This document shows positions 28,601 through 39,209 of a stretch of DNA of 64,000 nt, in pieces. The notes under the pieces are model-generated. The model was given only the letters and a program-made list of their open reading frames with translations, was not told the DNA's origin and did not search any database. The stretch is taken from the NCBI GenBank assembly GCA_020740775.1, contig JAHEWK010000017.1, positions 1,116,001 through 1,180,000 of the forward strand. Direction: 5' to 3'. The translations under genes and the position numbers were made by a program. This DNA comes from Ilyonectria destructans (taxonomy: Eukaryota > Ascomycota > Sordariomycetes > Hypocreales > Nectriaceae). Position 1 is the stretch's first letter; each line of letters begins with the position of its first letter.

Positions 28601-30103
28601 ATGACTGTCAATGGAAAGATCGACAAGAAAGCCCTCAGAGCTGGAGATTCCTTGGCTGAGAAGAGCTCCCCCACCGAGAAGACCTCCGCAGACGTCATTG
28701 CTTCTCCTAAGCCTGCGGTCATCAGCCACTCGCAATCCGACTCGGAAGCTACTGTTGTTGAAGAGAGCATGGACCTTGAAGCGGCGGTTCCTGAAAAGAG
28801 GCAAAGTAAACGTATGCGGGGTCTCCGACACCGCATCCTCATTGTGTATCGCCGCTTGTTCACTCTGGTTGGCATCTTCAATATCGCTGCTGCTCTCGCA
28901 ATCATTCTCTCTGGTATCCAAAGAGAATGGCTAGGTACAGTTACAGCAATCAACCTCGTTCTTGCCGTTCTTATTCGACAGGACTTCGTCATCAATGCCC
29001 TATTCATGATAACGTGTAGTGTACCCAAGTCCTGGCCACTCGCCATCAGATCTCGGTGCGCCAAGATTTATCACCTTGGTGGCGTTCACTCTGGCACCGC
29101 AATCAGCGACGGCGTCTGGCTCCTCGCTTCCAACGTTGGCGATGTTGTGTGCATTACTTCAAAATGCTCCAACTGGGGCCATCAGTCGCTGGCCGCAAAT
29201 ATCATCTCTTGGATGCTTTCGGCTCTCTTCTTCGTCATGTTCCTGATGGCGTATCCATTAGTCCGAAAAGCGCACCATAATTTGTTCGAGAAAACACATC
29301 GCTTTGTTGGATGGGCCATGCTTGGTCTCTTTTGGGCCCAAGTGGTTCTCACCTGCAACGACAGCAAGGACTCAAGCACATTTTTGGGCGGCGCCTGTGT
29401 GCGGTCGGCCTCATTCTGGCTCCTCACTGTTGCCACTGCCAGCATCGCTTTGTCTTGGGTTTTTCTGCAAAAGGTGCCTATTCAAGCAGAAGTCCTCTCT
29501 GACCACGCCGTTAGACTTCATTTTGACTACGCGGTCCCAGTCAATGGGTCGTTTACTCGCTTGTCTAAGCGTCCTCTGCTCGAGTGGCATTCCTTTGCCA
29601 TCATCCCAACTCCAGAGCTTGCAAATGGTCGCCCCAAAGGCTATTCCCTCGTTGTCTCGAACGCAGGCGACTGGACCAAGGCAACGATAAAAGAGGAACC
29701 GACTCATATTTGGACCCGTGGAGTTCCCACTTGCGGCGTTATGCGTATCACTACTCTCTTCAACCGTGTTGTCCTGATCGCAACTGGATCTGGCATCGGA
29801 CCCATATTGGGCCACATTCAAAGTCCTTCTTGCCCGACACAGCTGATTTGGTCAACATCTCGACCAGAACAAATGTTTGGAGAGGATCTGTGCAATGTTA
29901 TCAAGGCCCAGATACCTGACGCAGTTATCCATGACACCAAGAGATTTGGCCGCCCAGATCTAGTCAAGATGGGTTACAATCTGGTGCAAAGTTTCAAGGC
30001 AGAGGCTGTGATTATTATTGCAAACGAGGAGATTACCAAGAAGGTTGTTTATGGTCTTGAGACTCGGGGTGTTCCTGCATATGGAGCGATTTGGGACAGC
30101 TGA
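28601..30103 (+). CDS. TmpA-like membrane reductase with vestigial adenylation-domain end
   Basis: 500 aa from ATG 28601. The first residues (LPLDSF just before the ATG, then MTVNGKIDKKALRAG) are the A10 motif that ends adenylate-forming domains (NGKxDRK). In full-length relatives an AMP-binding domain precedes this point. After a Ser/Glu-rich linker (about 17-70) come roughly five to six membrane segments, for example LFTLVGIFNIAAALAIILSG, WMLSALFFVMFLMAYPLV and WAMLGLFWAQVVLTC. Histidine pairs (YHLGGVHSG, HHNLFEKTH) resemble ferric-reductase-like haem sites. A cytosolic FAD/NAD(P)-type module includes WHSFAIIPTPE and the nucleotide-binding loop LIATGSGIGPILGHI. It is similar to fungal TmpA-type proteins linked to conidiation signalling (recalled). 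It may be a 5'-truncated gene that still encodes a usable membrane reductase; no upstream exon was found. Confidence 0.75.
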   Translation: MTVNGKIDKKALRAGDSLAEKSSPTEKTSADVIASPKPAVISHSQSDSEATVVEESMDLEAAVPEKRQSKRMRGLRHRILIVYRRLFTLVGIFNIAAALAIILSGIQREWLGTVTAINLVLAVLIRQDFVINALFMITCSVPKSWPLAIRSRCAKIYHLGGVHSGTAISDGVWLLASNVGDVVCITSKCSNWGHQSLAANIISWMLSALFFVMFLMAYPLVRKAHHNLFEKTHRFVGWAMLGLFWAQVVLTCNDSKDSSTFLGGACVRSASFWLLTVATASIALSWVFLQKVPIQAEVLSDHAVRLHFDYAVPVNGSFTRLSKRPLLEWHSFAIIPTPELANGRPKGYSLVVSNAGDWTKATIKEEPTHIWTRGVPTCGVMRITTLFNRVVLIATGSGIGPILGHIQSPSCPTQLIWSTSRPEQMFGEDLCNVIKAQIPDAVIHDTKRFGRPDLVKMGYNLVQSFKAEAVIIIANEEITKKVVYGLETRGVPAYGAIWDS

Positions 30104-31361
30104 GGCGGATTATTGGATGGTTTAAATATTTAAATGTTTGATTTGTTGTTACAGAGATCATGATCATGCGTGATTAAGGATCACACGCAAATGATGACCG
30201 GGATGAATCCACCAACTAATTAACGTACATAATAAGCGAACGGATCACTTTCTTCCGCGACATGCCTCCTCTACCTACTTTCAGGGTTGCAATCCACTCC
30301 ACTGAATCCACGCGTGGATCCACTCAGTGGATCCACGCTCCATTCCACGAGGCTGGTCGGCGGCGACTGATACATGGGCACCCAGGTGCCCAAATTATAT
30401 CAGCACCCTTCCCATGCTGACCCCGCGTTCTACCTTCAGCGCGTTCGCCTCTGATTTCAGTCCCTAACTTGAATCCTTCAAAGAAAACTTCCAGGCGAAT
30501 TACCTAGGCCAATTCATTATTAAGCCATTCATTCGGTGCAACGGCGTTGAACGATGTGAAATTCCAGTGCCGCTCTACCTTGCAACATGTGACGGATGTG
30601 ACGTAGATGCGATAATGATGTGGATGTATAAGTGCTAGTTCTAATTTGGGAAGAAACCCCCCCTGGTAAACCTCGGACAATAAGAGTGAGAACACAACGA
30701 GAATGTCGTACAATGCACACACCATCTTGAAAGATACATATCAAGACCCGCAATCCTACCAAGAATTCTCTATCGTATGAACTCAATGATTTCATCTGGG
30801 CTAAGACAAGGACTCTAGATGTAAACAATCAAGATTCCACGGGCCAACCCTTGTCCAATAAGAAGGATGACTTTAGCCCTGGCCTTGCCAACATCGCTGG
30901 TCCTAATTACATTACACACCCATTCGCAAAGAACCGTTGCCAGGATCACGCATGACCCATTCATTTGATATAAAATCGCGCAATCTCGATACCGACAGAG
31001 TGGTTACGCTATTTACGGTGGCGAATGGGAGGACACCCCTTGATGACGACGGCGACATAACCAACATCGAAAAAAGTACCTACTAGAGGGATTGCATAGC
31101 TGCGCCTCTAAACGCCGGCCACATAGCGTCGCATGGGCCTGAATCAACATGCAAATTTTAGATAAGTTTGATGGCCTGTGTCCACGAAGCCCAATTTAAG
31201 CGAAACTGGTTGCCTCGGTATAAATGCGCGAGAGGGAAGGTCAGTCAGCAAAGACGAGCTTGCTTATGACCAAAAGTTATCCATAATCGTCCGCTCTACA
31301 GTATCCTCCAACAATCGCTTTTCAGGTCCGATTCATTCTTCTTTCCGGACCATTGCTTATC
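30104..31361. other. Intergenic region with palindromes
   Basis: Contains a 23-bp palindrome at 30314-30336 (two GTGGATCCACT arms around a central C) inside a TCCAC-rich stretch, and the repeat segment shared with 21.2 kb at about 30366-30396. No gene recognised. Confidence 0.5.
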
Positions 31362-31845
31362 ATGTGTTTTTTTGACCAAACTCGGTGGGTTTGTGGATAT
31401 TTCAAATGGGGGAGATTCCGCAAACAGTGCCCCCAAGAATACCGTATGGGCGAAACGTGTGGGTTGAAGCTGGTTTATGAAACCTACTCCAACGCTGTGG
31501 TTTGCAAAATATGTCAAGAGATAGGGAGAAAAGCACGGAAGGTTGGCAGGGGCAATGCCAATATCATGAGATGGAAGCAAGAGGGGTGTCGTGAGGCAAC
31601 CATTGAAGCAACAAGAGCAGAGATAGAAGATCTTCATGCCAAAATCCAGCGTCTTCAAAGGGAACATATGAACTACTGTTCTAAGCTTGGGGGGAGTCGA
31701 CAACGAATTATCAGAGAGCCGCGTCGTATTCAGCGTAAGTAAAAGCTATTTTGCGACACCCTCATTTATTTACAAGCTTATAGCAACCTTAGCTGACAAA
31801 ACGTCGGATCTCTTCACAACTGGTCATATAAAATCGGCTGGTTAG
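31362..31845 (+). CDS. Small conserved-looking Cys-rich/coiled-coil protein
   Basis: From ATG 31362: FFDQTRWVCGYFKWGRFRKQ, CPQEYRMGETCGLKLVYETY, VCKICQEIGRKARKV, then a charged helix ATIEATRAEIEDLHAKIQRL. The Cys pairs (C..C, C-x2-C) suggest a small metal-binding head followed by a coiled coil. Similar small proteins occur in ascomycetes as uncharacterised products (recalled). The open frame ends at 31742, but a GTAAGT donor at 31735 and a TTAG acceptor at 31792 allow a 58-bp intron and a short last exon ending at 31845; both forms are possible. An upstream exon is also possible. Function unknown. Confidence 0.5.
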
Positions 31846-32185
31846 AGCTCTACTGTAAGCCGCCAGCCAGAGAACCGTCTCAGCACCTTTACCAACCCCT
31901 CAGCTAAGGCATCACTTGATACATATGGTTACGGCCTCAAGCCACTCATTGGATTGAAATAAATGAAGAGCTCCTATGATTTCCGATTTCCATCTAAGAG
32001 TTAGATATCCGAGTTGCATTTTTGTCTGCAAAGCTTTACGCTACAGTGAGTGTAGTTTGAGATGTCTTTACTGATATTACTATGCAAGAAGTGTGCCATT
32101 GTTCTCGATTGAATGGCGAAGAAAGGTGGCTCCCAGTCGGTGGATGCCTGATGATGACCAGTTTGGGCCGCCGTGTGGGAAGAAG
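31846..32185. other. Intergenic region, nothing recognised
   Basis: 3' flanks of two convergent genes. A minus-strand frame at 32080-32277 overlaps the end of the next gene in another frame and could reflect a lost C-terminal extension. Confidence 0.35.
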
Positions 32186-34632
32186 CTAAGTGAGGGAGGA
32201 TGCGTTGGAGGAGCGCCCAAGATATGCGATCTTCGGCTCGAACCCATAAGTGAACGGGATAGGAATGACGTCTTCACTACTCGGGACCAGGCCGGCTCTA
32301 ACGCGTAGCTTACTCAGGCGGTACGCGAGTTTGAGAGAGGCTTGATTGGCGTGATTCCCACGGGTAGAGCCTTCACAATCAGCCAGGTACGAAGGATCTA
32401 GGGCCATCTTCTCGAGTTGGGGATTCTGAAACGGATATTGTCTAGCGGCGTCAAATGGAATCTTGATGAGATTGTAGAACTGGCTGTACAGGAGGCCTTC
32501 AAGAACCTCACGGCTCTTGTGCATGGGCGTGATGGTCATGTCAACCGCGTCGCGCATCGTGACCCACGGGTACTCGGCTTGGCGGAGGGAGGCGATGCCA
32601 GACTTGACTGGCTCGGGCGGATCTTGCTCAACGAAGCTCGTGGCGTTATAACGACGACTCCAAGTCTGTCGCTGCCGCCAGAGACGCTTCAGACAACATC
32701 GACGCCAGAGCAGCACATTGGCCTCGGCGACAGACCCAATTCGAAGAGTATATTGACGGCCAATGTCGACATATGTACTACTGGGGTCGAGGAATTTCTC
32801 GTCAACGGCGGCGTTCCATTGGTTGCGCCAGCCGCTCAGGGTCTGAGTGATGTCGGGATGCATATAGGCAAGCTTCAAGTTCTTGGCCCCCATGTAGAGT
32901 TTTATGCCAGTGAACTGGGGAAACGTCGCTACGCGTGATTGGACCCCTTGCCATATGGCCTCAAGGTGTCTGTGTTGGAGGACATAGGAGAGCGCGTTGC
33001 TCCTGTTGCCTTGCCCCAGTACGTCAGCATTCGCACTCCCCTCGTCGAGGCGCTCAGTTGAGATGCTCTCCTGCCGGGCGCGCGAGGTGGATTGGGCGAT
33101 TCGGCGGCTTTTTGGTATGTACTGAAGGATGTTCGGGTCCTGAACTGCTGTGGTGATCGCTGGTAGGAGTATCTGGTCATACCAAAGCGCGTACTGTTCC
33201 CTGGGTAGGGAGGTCTGCATGTACGGGTTGTCATGTGTATAGTGAGAGCATAAGGCTGGGAAGAATACCCAGATGAATGTATCGACCAAACCTTGAATTC
33301 GCCCAAAGCAATAGTTGGGGACATGATGTAGGGGTCGTCGTCGCTGCTGAGTTCCCTGGGGATGAGAGTTGTTTTGGTAAAAAGTGTTGCTCGGAATGTC
33401 GATGCTGAGATGTACATCATCGGTGTGGTTGAAGATGACATACGGTTGCGGGTACCATTGGATACCTAACTTGGCGACAGCTAGGGAAGAGGGAAAACTA
33501 CAAATGCTATCTATGTCGTAGGTCTTCTGAATGAAGTCATCTGTAAAGGGTTGGGCAAGGCGATGTCTGGTTGGGAGGCAGAGACTCGGTGGTGCGCCGT
33601 CACTTGAAGACCCTTCAAGAGCGATTTGGCAAGCTACTCGGAAATCACGGTAGTGCGGGTGCGTGGGCTGTTCCGTATCGGAAGGAGGGTCGCTGCCGTG
33701 GAGATGCTCGGTTTGAGAGGCATGACGGAGAAGATCGGAAGAAGGATCAGTGACATGTGGGAGCGGATGATGGTCGTGGTCGTCATTGATCAATCCATCC
33801 AGCCGAACGATAACATCTTCCAGAGAGTTACACGAGTGGTGGTGACCGGTGTTGTCCAGGCTATCATGATCTGCTTCATGTTCTTCGCTTGAGCAGCTCG
33901 GATGCGTTGTCCATTCTTGGGCAAGATACTTTTCGAGTGTAGGGATCAAGTTTTCAAGAACTGGCGGATTTTGATGAGGGTGGTTGATAAATCCGCGATC
34001 ATCGTCGTCGTCGGTGTCGTCGTCGTCGCAATCATCAGCTATAGTTTGGAATCAGCTAAGCAGGCCCAAACTGCGATTCAGGATACCGCTTCGAGGGAAT
34101 CGGGATAGATACCTTGGACTGATGATACTGAGATGTGAAGGCTTTTCTCAACTGATTGCAGGAGGTCCTGTATCTCCTGGCCACACTGGCTTCGTTCTTC
34201 TCCAGCCCGGCAATAATGGGATGGTGTATCATGCAGCTCATTATCTCCCACAGGTTGTGGGTTGCATGGTGCTGCTGCCGGACCCGCTTCGGTCTCGTTC
34301 GGTTCGTCGTCGTCGGGGTTGTAAGTGGGCTCGGCCGCTGGTGGATCCTCGAACGGCGTGGGGATCTGGAGATGAGGCTCTAGGTGGAGGCCAATGACCG
34401 GATCCGTTGTCGACGGTATAGCGGGCGGGTGAGGTTGATAATGGTCATGATGTATAAATTCTGCATGTTGCGACTCGGTCGGCGCGCGATGGGGGTGGAT
34501 GGCTTGCTGGTGTTGTCGTTGGTAGTATCGTTGTGATCGTGCACGCTGCAGAGCACGTTCCCGGGCTACTCGCTCCTCTTCAGACGCTGCTTTTCTGGGT
34601 CGACCACGACGTCTCGGGACTGATTGAGACAT
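32186..34632 (-). CDS. 790-aa protein of an expanded fungal family, function unknown
   Basis: Two exons: 34113-34632 (ATG 34630-34632) and 32186-34038, with a 74-bp intron (34039-34112, donor GTATCT, acceptor TATAG) that keeps frame and joins VQ to ADDCDDDDTDDDDD. The N-terminus is basic with an AT-hook-like RRRGRPRKAASEEER and RARSQRYYQRQHQQ, followed by a His/Pro/acid-rich low-complexity region to about residue 350. The C-terminal half is globular: AVAKLGIQWYPQPYVIF, NYCFGRIQGLVDTFIWVFFP, YALWYDQILLPAI, YMGAKNLKL and LLYSQFYNLIKIPFDAA. I recognise this layout from a multi-copy, unnamed family in ascomycetes that often sits in repeat-rich DNA. Some relatives seem longer, so the C-terminus may be truncated here. 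The DNA-binding N-terminus is inference. Confidence 0.6.
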
Positions 34633-35345
34633 TGTCTCGCTTGATCTCTACCATGATCGCACCAAAAAAGGGGTTCATAATAATAAGAGACGCGGAACGC
34701 GTACCGGCCAGATTTGCAGATTACATAACTGGAGGAAAAAGCAAAAAACCAAGGCTTCCTTTCAGGATGCCTGCATTCAATAGCATTCGGCATGGTGTTT
34801 GTGCATTCTCATTTAAAGTCGTTGGATGGAGAGTTCCCTTCCCCTTTCCTTCGAGTTTGCTTTCAAGGGAAGGCTAGTCTTGAAAATAGATTGCGCTCAC
34901 CCGAACATTCATGATGATGATGATGATGCCCGAAGGCTAATACTCGCTGTGGCAATCCACGGTCGCCCGTGCCGCGATACACCCAAGCATCAACCTAGCC
35001 ACACATCAGAAAACGCCTTCACCATGGGTTATACGACAAATTGCTACTTCTAGGCTTCATCATAGTGTAATGGAAACACTTCCCGCGCAATTTAGCCCTA
35101 GGGGTCTATTATTCTGTTGGAGATCACAAGTGTGAGGCGACCAAGTCGGTGGCAAAGGTGCGGAAGAAGGTGGAAGAAGGTGGAACATTCCACAGAGAGC
35201 GTGCCTGTACATAAATAGTAGTTCTCCTACTGCACATGTAGAGAGAAGGAAGTAATCTGTATCTTCTCATTTCAACACATTCAGTCATTTAACTTGGGTC
35301 TCGATGGTGTTTTGACCAGCCGTGGGTAGCAGCAAACGTCATCCT

Positions 35346-35418
35346 CTTTCGGCTGAATGAATGAATTTTATTACGCCCGGGAGGACTAACCTCAGGGCCA
35401 AATTCTTTCAGCCGAAAG
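35346..35418 (-). mobile_element. Solo LINE 3' tail between 12-bp inverted flanks
   Basis: On the minus strand: GGCCCTGAGGTTAGTCCTCC, CGGGCGTAATAAAA, then (CATT)n, the same terminal block as at 16.2 kb. It is bounded by CTTTCGGCTGAA (35346-35357) and its exact complement TTCAGCCGAAAG (35407-35418). Confidence 0.65.
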
Positions 35419-35479
35419 GCACTCTGCACTCTTAAATTTCTGTGGCTCAGGCTCCGACCCGTCTGAAAGGGGAGAGCTG

Positions 35480-35650
35480 CTTAGCCAAGTCTTCCAGTCG
35501 CCGCGCTAAACCGAACTGAATTAATCGTGAGCCAAGACTTTTAAAGTGGACCCGCGCTATACCGAATTGAATTCATCGTTGAGGCAAGACTTTTCAGTGG
35601 GCCTTACGCTATACTCTTTTGAATTAAACGTGAGCCAAGACTTTTCTTAT
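35480..35650. repeat. Degenerate tandem repeat, about three 50-bp units
   Basis: Units share CGCGCTAAACCGAACTGAAT or CGCGCTATACCGAATTGAAT, then ATCGT(G/T)GAG(C/G)CAAGACTTTT. The third copy (GCTATACTCTTTTGAATTAA...GAGCCAAGACTTTT) is more diverged, and a partial older unit precedes the first. Non-coding. Confidence 0.7.
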
Positions 35651-37001
35651 GTCAGCGACCAACTTGTCAAACTTCAATCCATTAAATATTCCAAACCACG
35701 ATAACTTATTCCACAGGATAGGGGAAAATATGGGACTAGTGTCATTCGATTGCACTTTTCTTGCTCTATTGTCCATATCATTTTTGCTCTGTTCCGACCA
35801 AATTTTGTTTTCGGAACTCACCCGTCATCCCTAACCCCCATATTTCGATATGAATTCGCTGCCAAATCGACATCACGCGCCCGTCGAATTGTTCTACTCA
35901 CAGTTGACCAGGATCTTCCATACAGACCGCCTCAGTAATGCGTAGCGGCTGATACCGTGCGTAAAAACCAGTACTGCGAGGCGGCCTCCCTCCAATCAAG
36001 CCGCAATAGTTGCGTTACTACGTAGCACTACTCCGACGATGGCTTGACTCGGCGTCTCCTGGCATAACGAGATCGATGCTACGATCAGAAGTGGCTTGTA
36101 TACTTTACGTATTACAATGACGAAAGAGTTGACAACACCGGGTGCAGCGCCCTGACCGTGCAAAGAAAACGATCGGAGTAACCATCCTTCCCAACGGGAA
36201 AGCACCTCCAACCCCGTCGAATCCCTTCGTTCGCGTCAGCCGAAGTAATTCGGCTACACCATACATGCGAGACATCCTATGCAGATAGCTATCAGTGGAG
36301 CTGGAAATGCTTCAATGTGAGATGATTCCCTTTTCTACGACAGAACTGGAGTAGGAGTATCACCTTCCGCAATGAGTCGAACCCTCAAAGCTATGCATTA
36401 CTCGTGGCAATTGGCCGCTTTACTCGTTGTATAGCTTCTCTCTCCCTTACAATCCGATTCAAAGTATTGTACGGATATGGAAGTCCAATGCTACCCAGTC
36501 CTCCGATACGTGGCTGTTCGGATGGCTGACCCTGTTTCCGGCAAACAAGCGATGTCGGCTGGGAAGTTACGAAGACTTTGATGATGTCGGTAAAGGTGGC
36601 TGGGACAGACTATGAATTCATCAATCAATCAACCAATCCCGGAAACGTGTGCCTGGAGAGAGGCGACCCATCCCGAGAAATGCAATGAAAATCCCCCGGT
36701 TCTCAGCTCGTTTCCTCCTCCACCGATTTCTCCCGGACCGTATTCGCGACCATCCGGTCGCATTGCCAACTTCGATCGCCTTCTCGTCCGATACCGCGAA
36801 CCACTTGCGGTTCAGCCTCATGCACCCGTGGCAGTGATCCCTGAACGCTTTCAACCTGAATTAATGGATGCCGTACCGTTGTCCCTCTTTTCCAAGTCTA
36901 CCAAGCCCTCGACGTCTTCCATCTAGAGAAGATTCCTTGTGTTCAATCGCCCCTTCGTAAGTCTCATCCGTAAATCTTCACGTTCGTCAAATCACAAAAT
37001 A

Positions 37002-39209
37002 TTAAACCATTCCGTACGGATTCTTCGCCATCCTCGCGGTCCATTTCTGAATGACATCGACGGCCACTTCCCCCGACACCTCGAACCACTCCTCGTGCTG
37101 GACGCGGCAAGGCCCGCACGCGACCCGGACCCGGCAATCCTCTAGCTCCGCGTGGCACAGCGCCTCGGCCCGCCGCGGATAGGGGACCAACACCGCATCT
37201 TTGGAGTCCACCGGATACGCGGCCGCCACCTGCCGGTCGCAAGCCGTCTGCCACTCGATGTGCCGTGTAGCCACGTCACGAGACGTGTATCCAATTTTGA
37301 CGTACTTGGGATTCTCCTTGACCGTGTACGCGTACAGGAAGCCCCACTCGACTGCCTGTTCTTCTTTCGTTAGGGGCTCCCGCCACTTGCTGGTGACGCG
37401 CTGGCGAATGGACTCGTGGTCTCTGGGCTCGTCAGACCGGTCGACAATGCGTATCGGGGACTCGTCGTGGCCGGACGGCGTGGACCTGCTATAAATGTCT
37501 TGCTCAAACTCCGTAAGCGACTGCAGCGCGGGCGTGGACGACGGTCCCACCGGAGCGGCGGCCCGCGGTAGGTTCCTCGTGATGTCGCGGATTTGCGACA
37601 GCCACTTTGCCACCCACGCGGCGTCGAGTTTGTTGTGCACCGAGCAGCGCCCAACCAGGTCGAGGAGCTCGAGCGAGACCTTGAGCTTCTCGTCATCCAG
37701 GTTGACGGCGAGCCTCGCAATCTCGTCGGCCAAGTTGTCGCAATGGCGCATATTCCTCCCGGCGATGGGTTTTTGGCACCGCTTGCCGGTGCTCTCCGCA
37801 ATGACGGGACATTGAGACGACAAAGGGCGCAGCAGCTCCTTTATTTTCATTTGGGCCTCATCAAAGGGACTGGTAGTGGTGATTGCTGCGGCTGGAGGCC
37901 CGCCCGGAAACAGCGCCAACCACTCGCGGGCCCGGTCCTCTGCGTAGACGACCCCCGGGTGGGACTCGCAATGCCATTTCCGCGCGAGGTTGACCAACTC
38001 GGCCCACAAGCCGGGCGATGCACGCGTGAGACCGACCAGCGACTCGAGGATCTCGTCGACTGCGGCCTTGTGCCTGTCACCCTTGCGATAGGGCATCGAC
38101 TGCGCCCCACAGCGAGGCCCCGTCAGCGGGTCGGGGTTCGTCTCGCACTTCTTCAGGTAGCTGCCGCACGTCCAGCCTCGGAGGCCGAGAAGCTTTCTGA
38201 GCCCGCTGGCGGACTTGTAGACATCTGTGGCAGTGACAGGAACGTCGTAGATTGGGAAGAACGTCATCCAGCGCGCCACCCGATCCGCTTTATAGTGTCC
38301 CCAGGCGTGAAGATGGCAGTGCCACATGCCGGCGACCTGGTCCAGCATATCCGCAAGATCTGGGTCCGCTAGCTTCAGTGTCGCCAGGGGCACCAGCAGC
38401 TTGTCTATTTCGCCGTCTTTACCCGCTGAAGGACAGCCACACGATCCATCGGGATTATCCTTCTTGCCGCTGCCGCAGTAGCGGCTGTCGAGTCCCAGGC
38501 GTGCCCGCAGTTGCCGCATGGCCGTGGCCTCTCTTTGCGCCGCCGAGGCAAGCGCTCCCGAGGTGGTCGCTTGGGCCTGATGATATGGTGTTGCGGGGGG
38601 ACTAGGGAGGGCGGGAGCAGGACCGGCCGTCGAGTACTTCGCGGGGGTCGGGGAGCTTGAGGTCGAATAAGGGTTGGTGGCCTTGGTGGTGGTGACGCTC
38701 CCGCCGGGGGCATGAACGTTCTTCTTGGGAGGGGTGGTCGGCGGGGAAAGCAAAGCCCCGCCCTGCGCCGGGACCAGCACCGGCTCATAACTCGGTGCCT
38801 TGCTGTTGCCGCCGGCAGAAGCAGGCGGTGCTACTGCTGCCATTGTTGTGTTGCCAGAAGGGAAGCTGGCCAACCAGAGTTCGACCCGGGGACCGACCCG
38901 GATGTCCTTGTCGTAGTGGAGATCGCAATGCCAGGTCTCGGCGAGCTCCTTCAGCTTCTGTCGCAGATTCGGGGAAGCCCGCGTGAGGCCGACAAGGGCC
39001 GGCAGCAGCTCGCCATCGACCTTAGTCTTGTTGGGACCTGGAGCGGCGGCCGGCGAATCCCACTTACACGGCCAGGGTTTGGTCGAGCTGCTACCGCACT
39101 TGCCATTGAGGAGACCGAGATCCTTTTTGAGCTGGGCGACGGCCGTCGCGCTGACGACGGGTCGAGCCGGCCCCGGCGTGGGGGCAGGGCTGGCGGGGTA
39201 CCACGACAT
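37002..39209 (-). CDS. T5orf172/GIY-YIG-type protein with four Cys/His modules
   Basis: 735 aa, single exon, ATG 39207-39209. The C-terminus (about residues 617-730) is a T5orf172-type GIY-YIG domain: GFLYAYTV and YVKIGYTSRDVATRHIEWQ supply the GIY/YIG strands and the Arg helix, followed by HAELEDCRV and HEEWFEV. The family is predicted to bind or cut DNA. The first 545 residues contain four copies of a roughly 95-aa module, each with an N-terminal Cys cluster, a helix such as LVGLTRASPxL and a WHC-x2-H signature: ETWHCDLH near 93, MWHCHLH near 305, KWHCESH near 415, and a variant GRCSVH near 525. Pro/Ser/Thr-rich linkers separate modules 1 and 2. GIY-YIG proteins of this kind are common in fungi, but the modules look like an uncharacterised zinc-binding domain; that is inference. 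No intron. Confidence 0.8.
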   Translation of the reverse strand: MSWYPASPAPTPGPARPVVSATAVAQLKKDLGLLNGKCGSSSTKPWPCKWDSPAAAPGPNKTKVDGELLPALVGLTRASPNLRQKLKELAETWHCDLHYDKDIRVGPRVELWLASFPSGNTTMAAVAPPASAGGNSKAPSYEPVLVPAQGGALLSPPTTPPKKNVHAPGGSVTTTKATNPYSTSSSPTPAKYSTAGPAPALPSPPATPYHQAQATTSGALASAAQREATAMRQLRARLGLDSRYCGSGKKDNPDGSCGCPSAGKDGEIDKLLVPLATLKLADPDLADMLDQVAGMWHCHLHAWGHYKADRVARWMTFFPIYDVPVTATDVYKSASGLRKLLGLRGWTCGSYLKKCETNPDPLTGPRCGAQSMPYRKGDRHKAAVDEILESLVGLTRASPGLWAELVNLARKWHCESHPGVVYAEDRAREWLALFPGGPPAAAITTTSPFDEAQMKIKELLRPLSSQCPVIAESTGKRCQKPIAGRNMRHCDNLADEIARLAVNLDDEKLKVSLELLDLVGRCSVHNKLDAAWVAKWLSQIRDITRNLPRAAAPVGPSSTPALQSLTEFEQDIYSRSTPSGHDESPIRIVDRSDEPRDHESIRQRVTSKWREPLTKEEQAVEWGFLYAYTVKENPKYVKIGYTSRDVATRHIEWQTACDRQVAAAYPVDSKDAVLVPYPRRAEALCHAELEDCRVRVACGPCRVQHEEWFEVSGEVAVDVIQKWTARMAKNPYGMV

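Larger units (their letters stand above)
34633..37001. other. Intergenic region with LINE tail and tandem repeat
   Basis: 2.4 kb with no convincing gene. It holds a reversed LINE tail (35346-35418) and a degenerate tandem repeat (35480-35650), listed separately. Frames at 36612-36926 (+) lack motifs. Confidence 0.45.
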
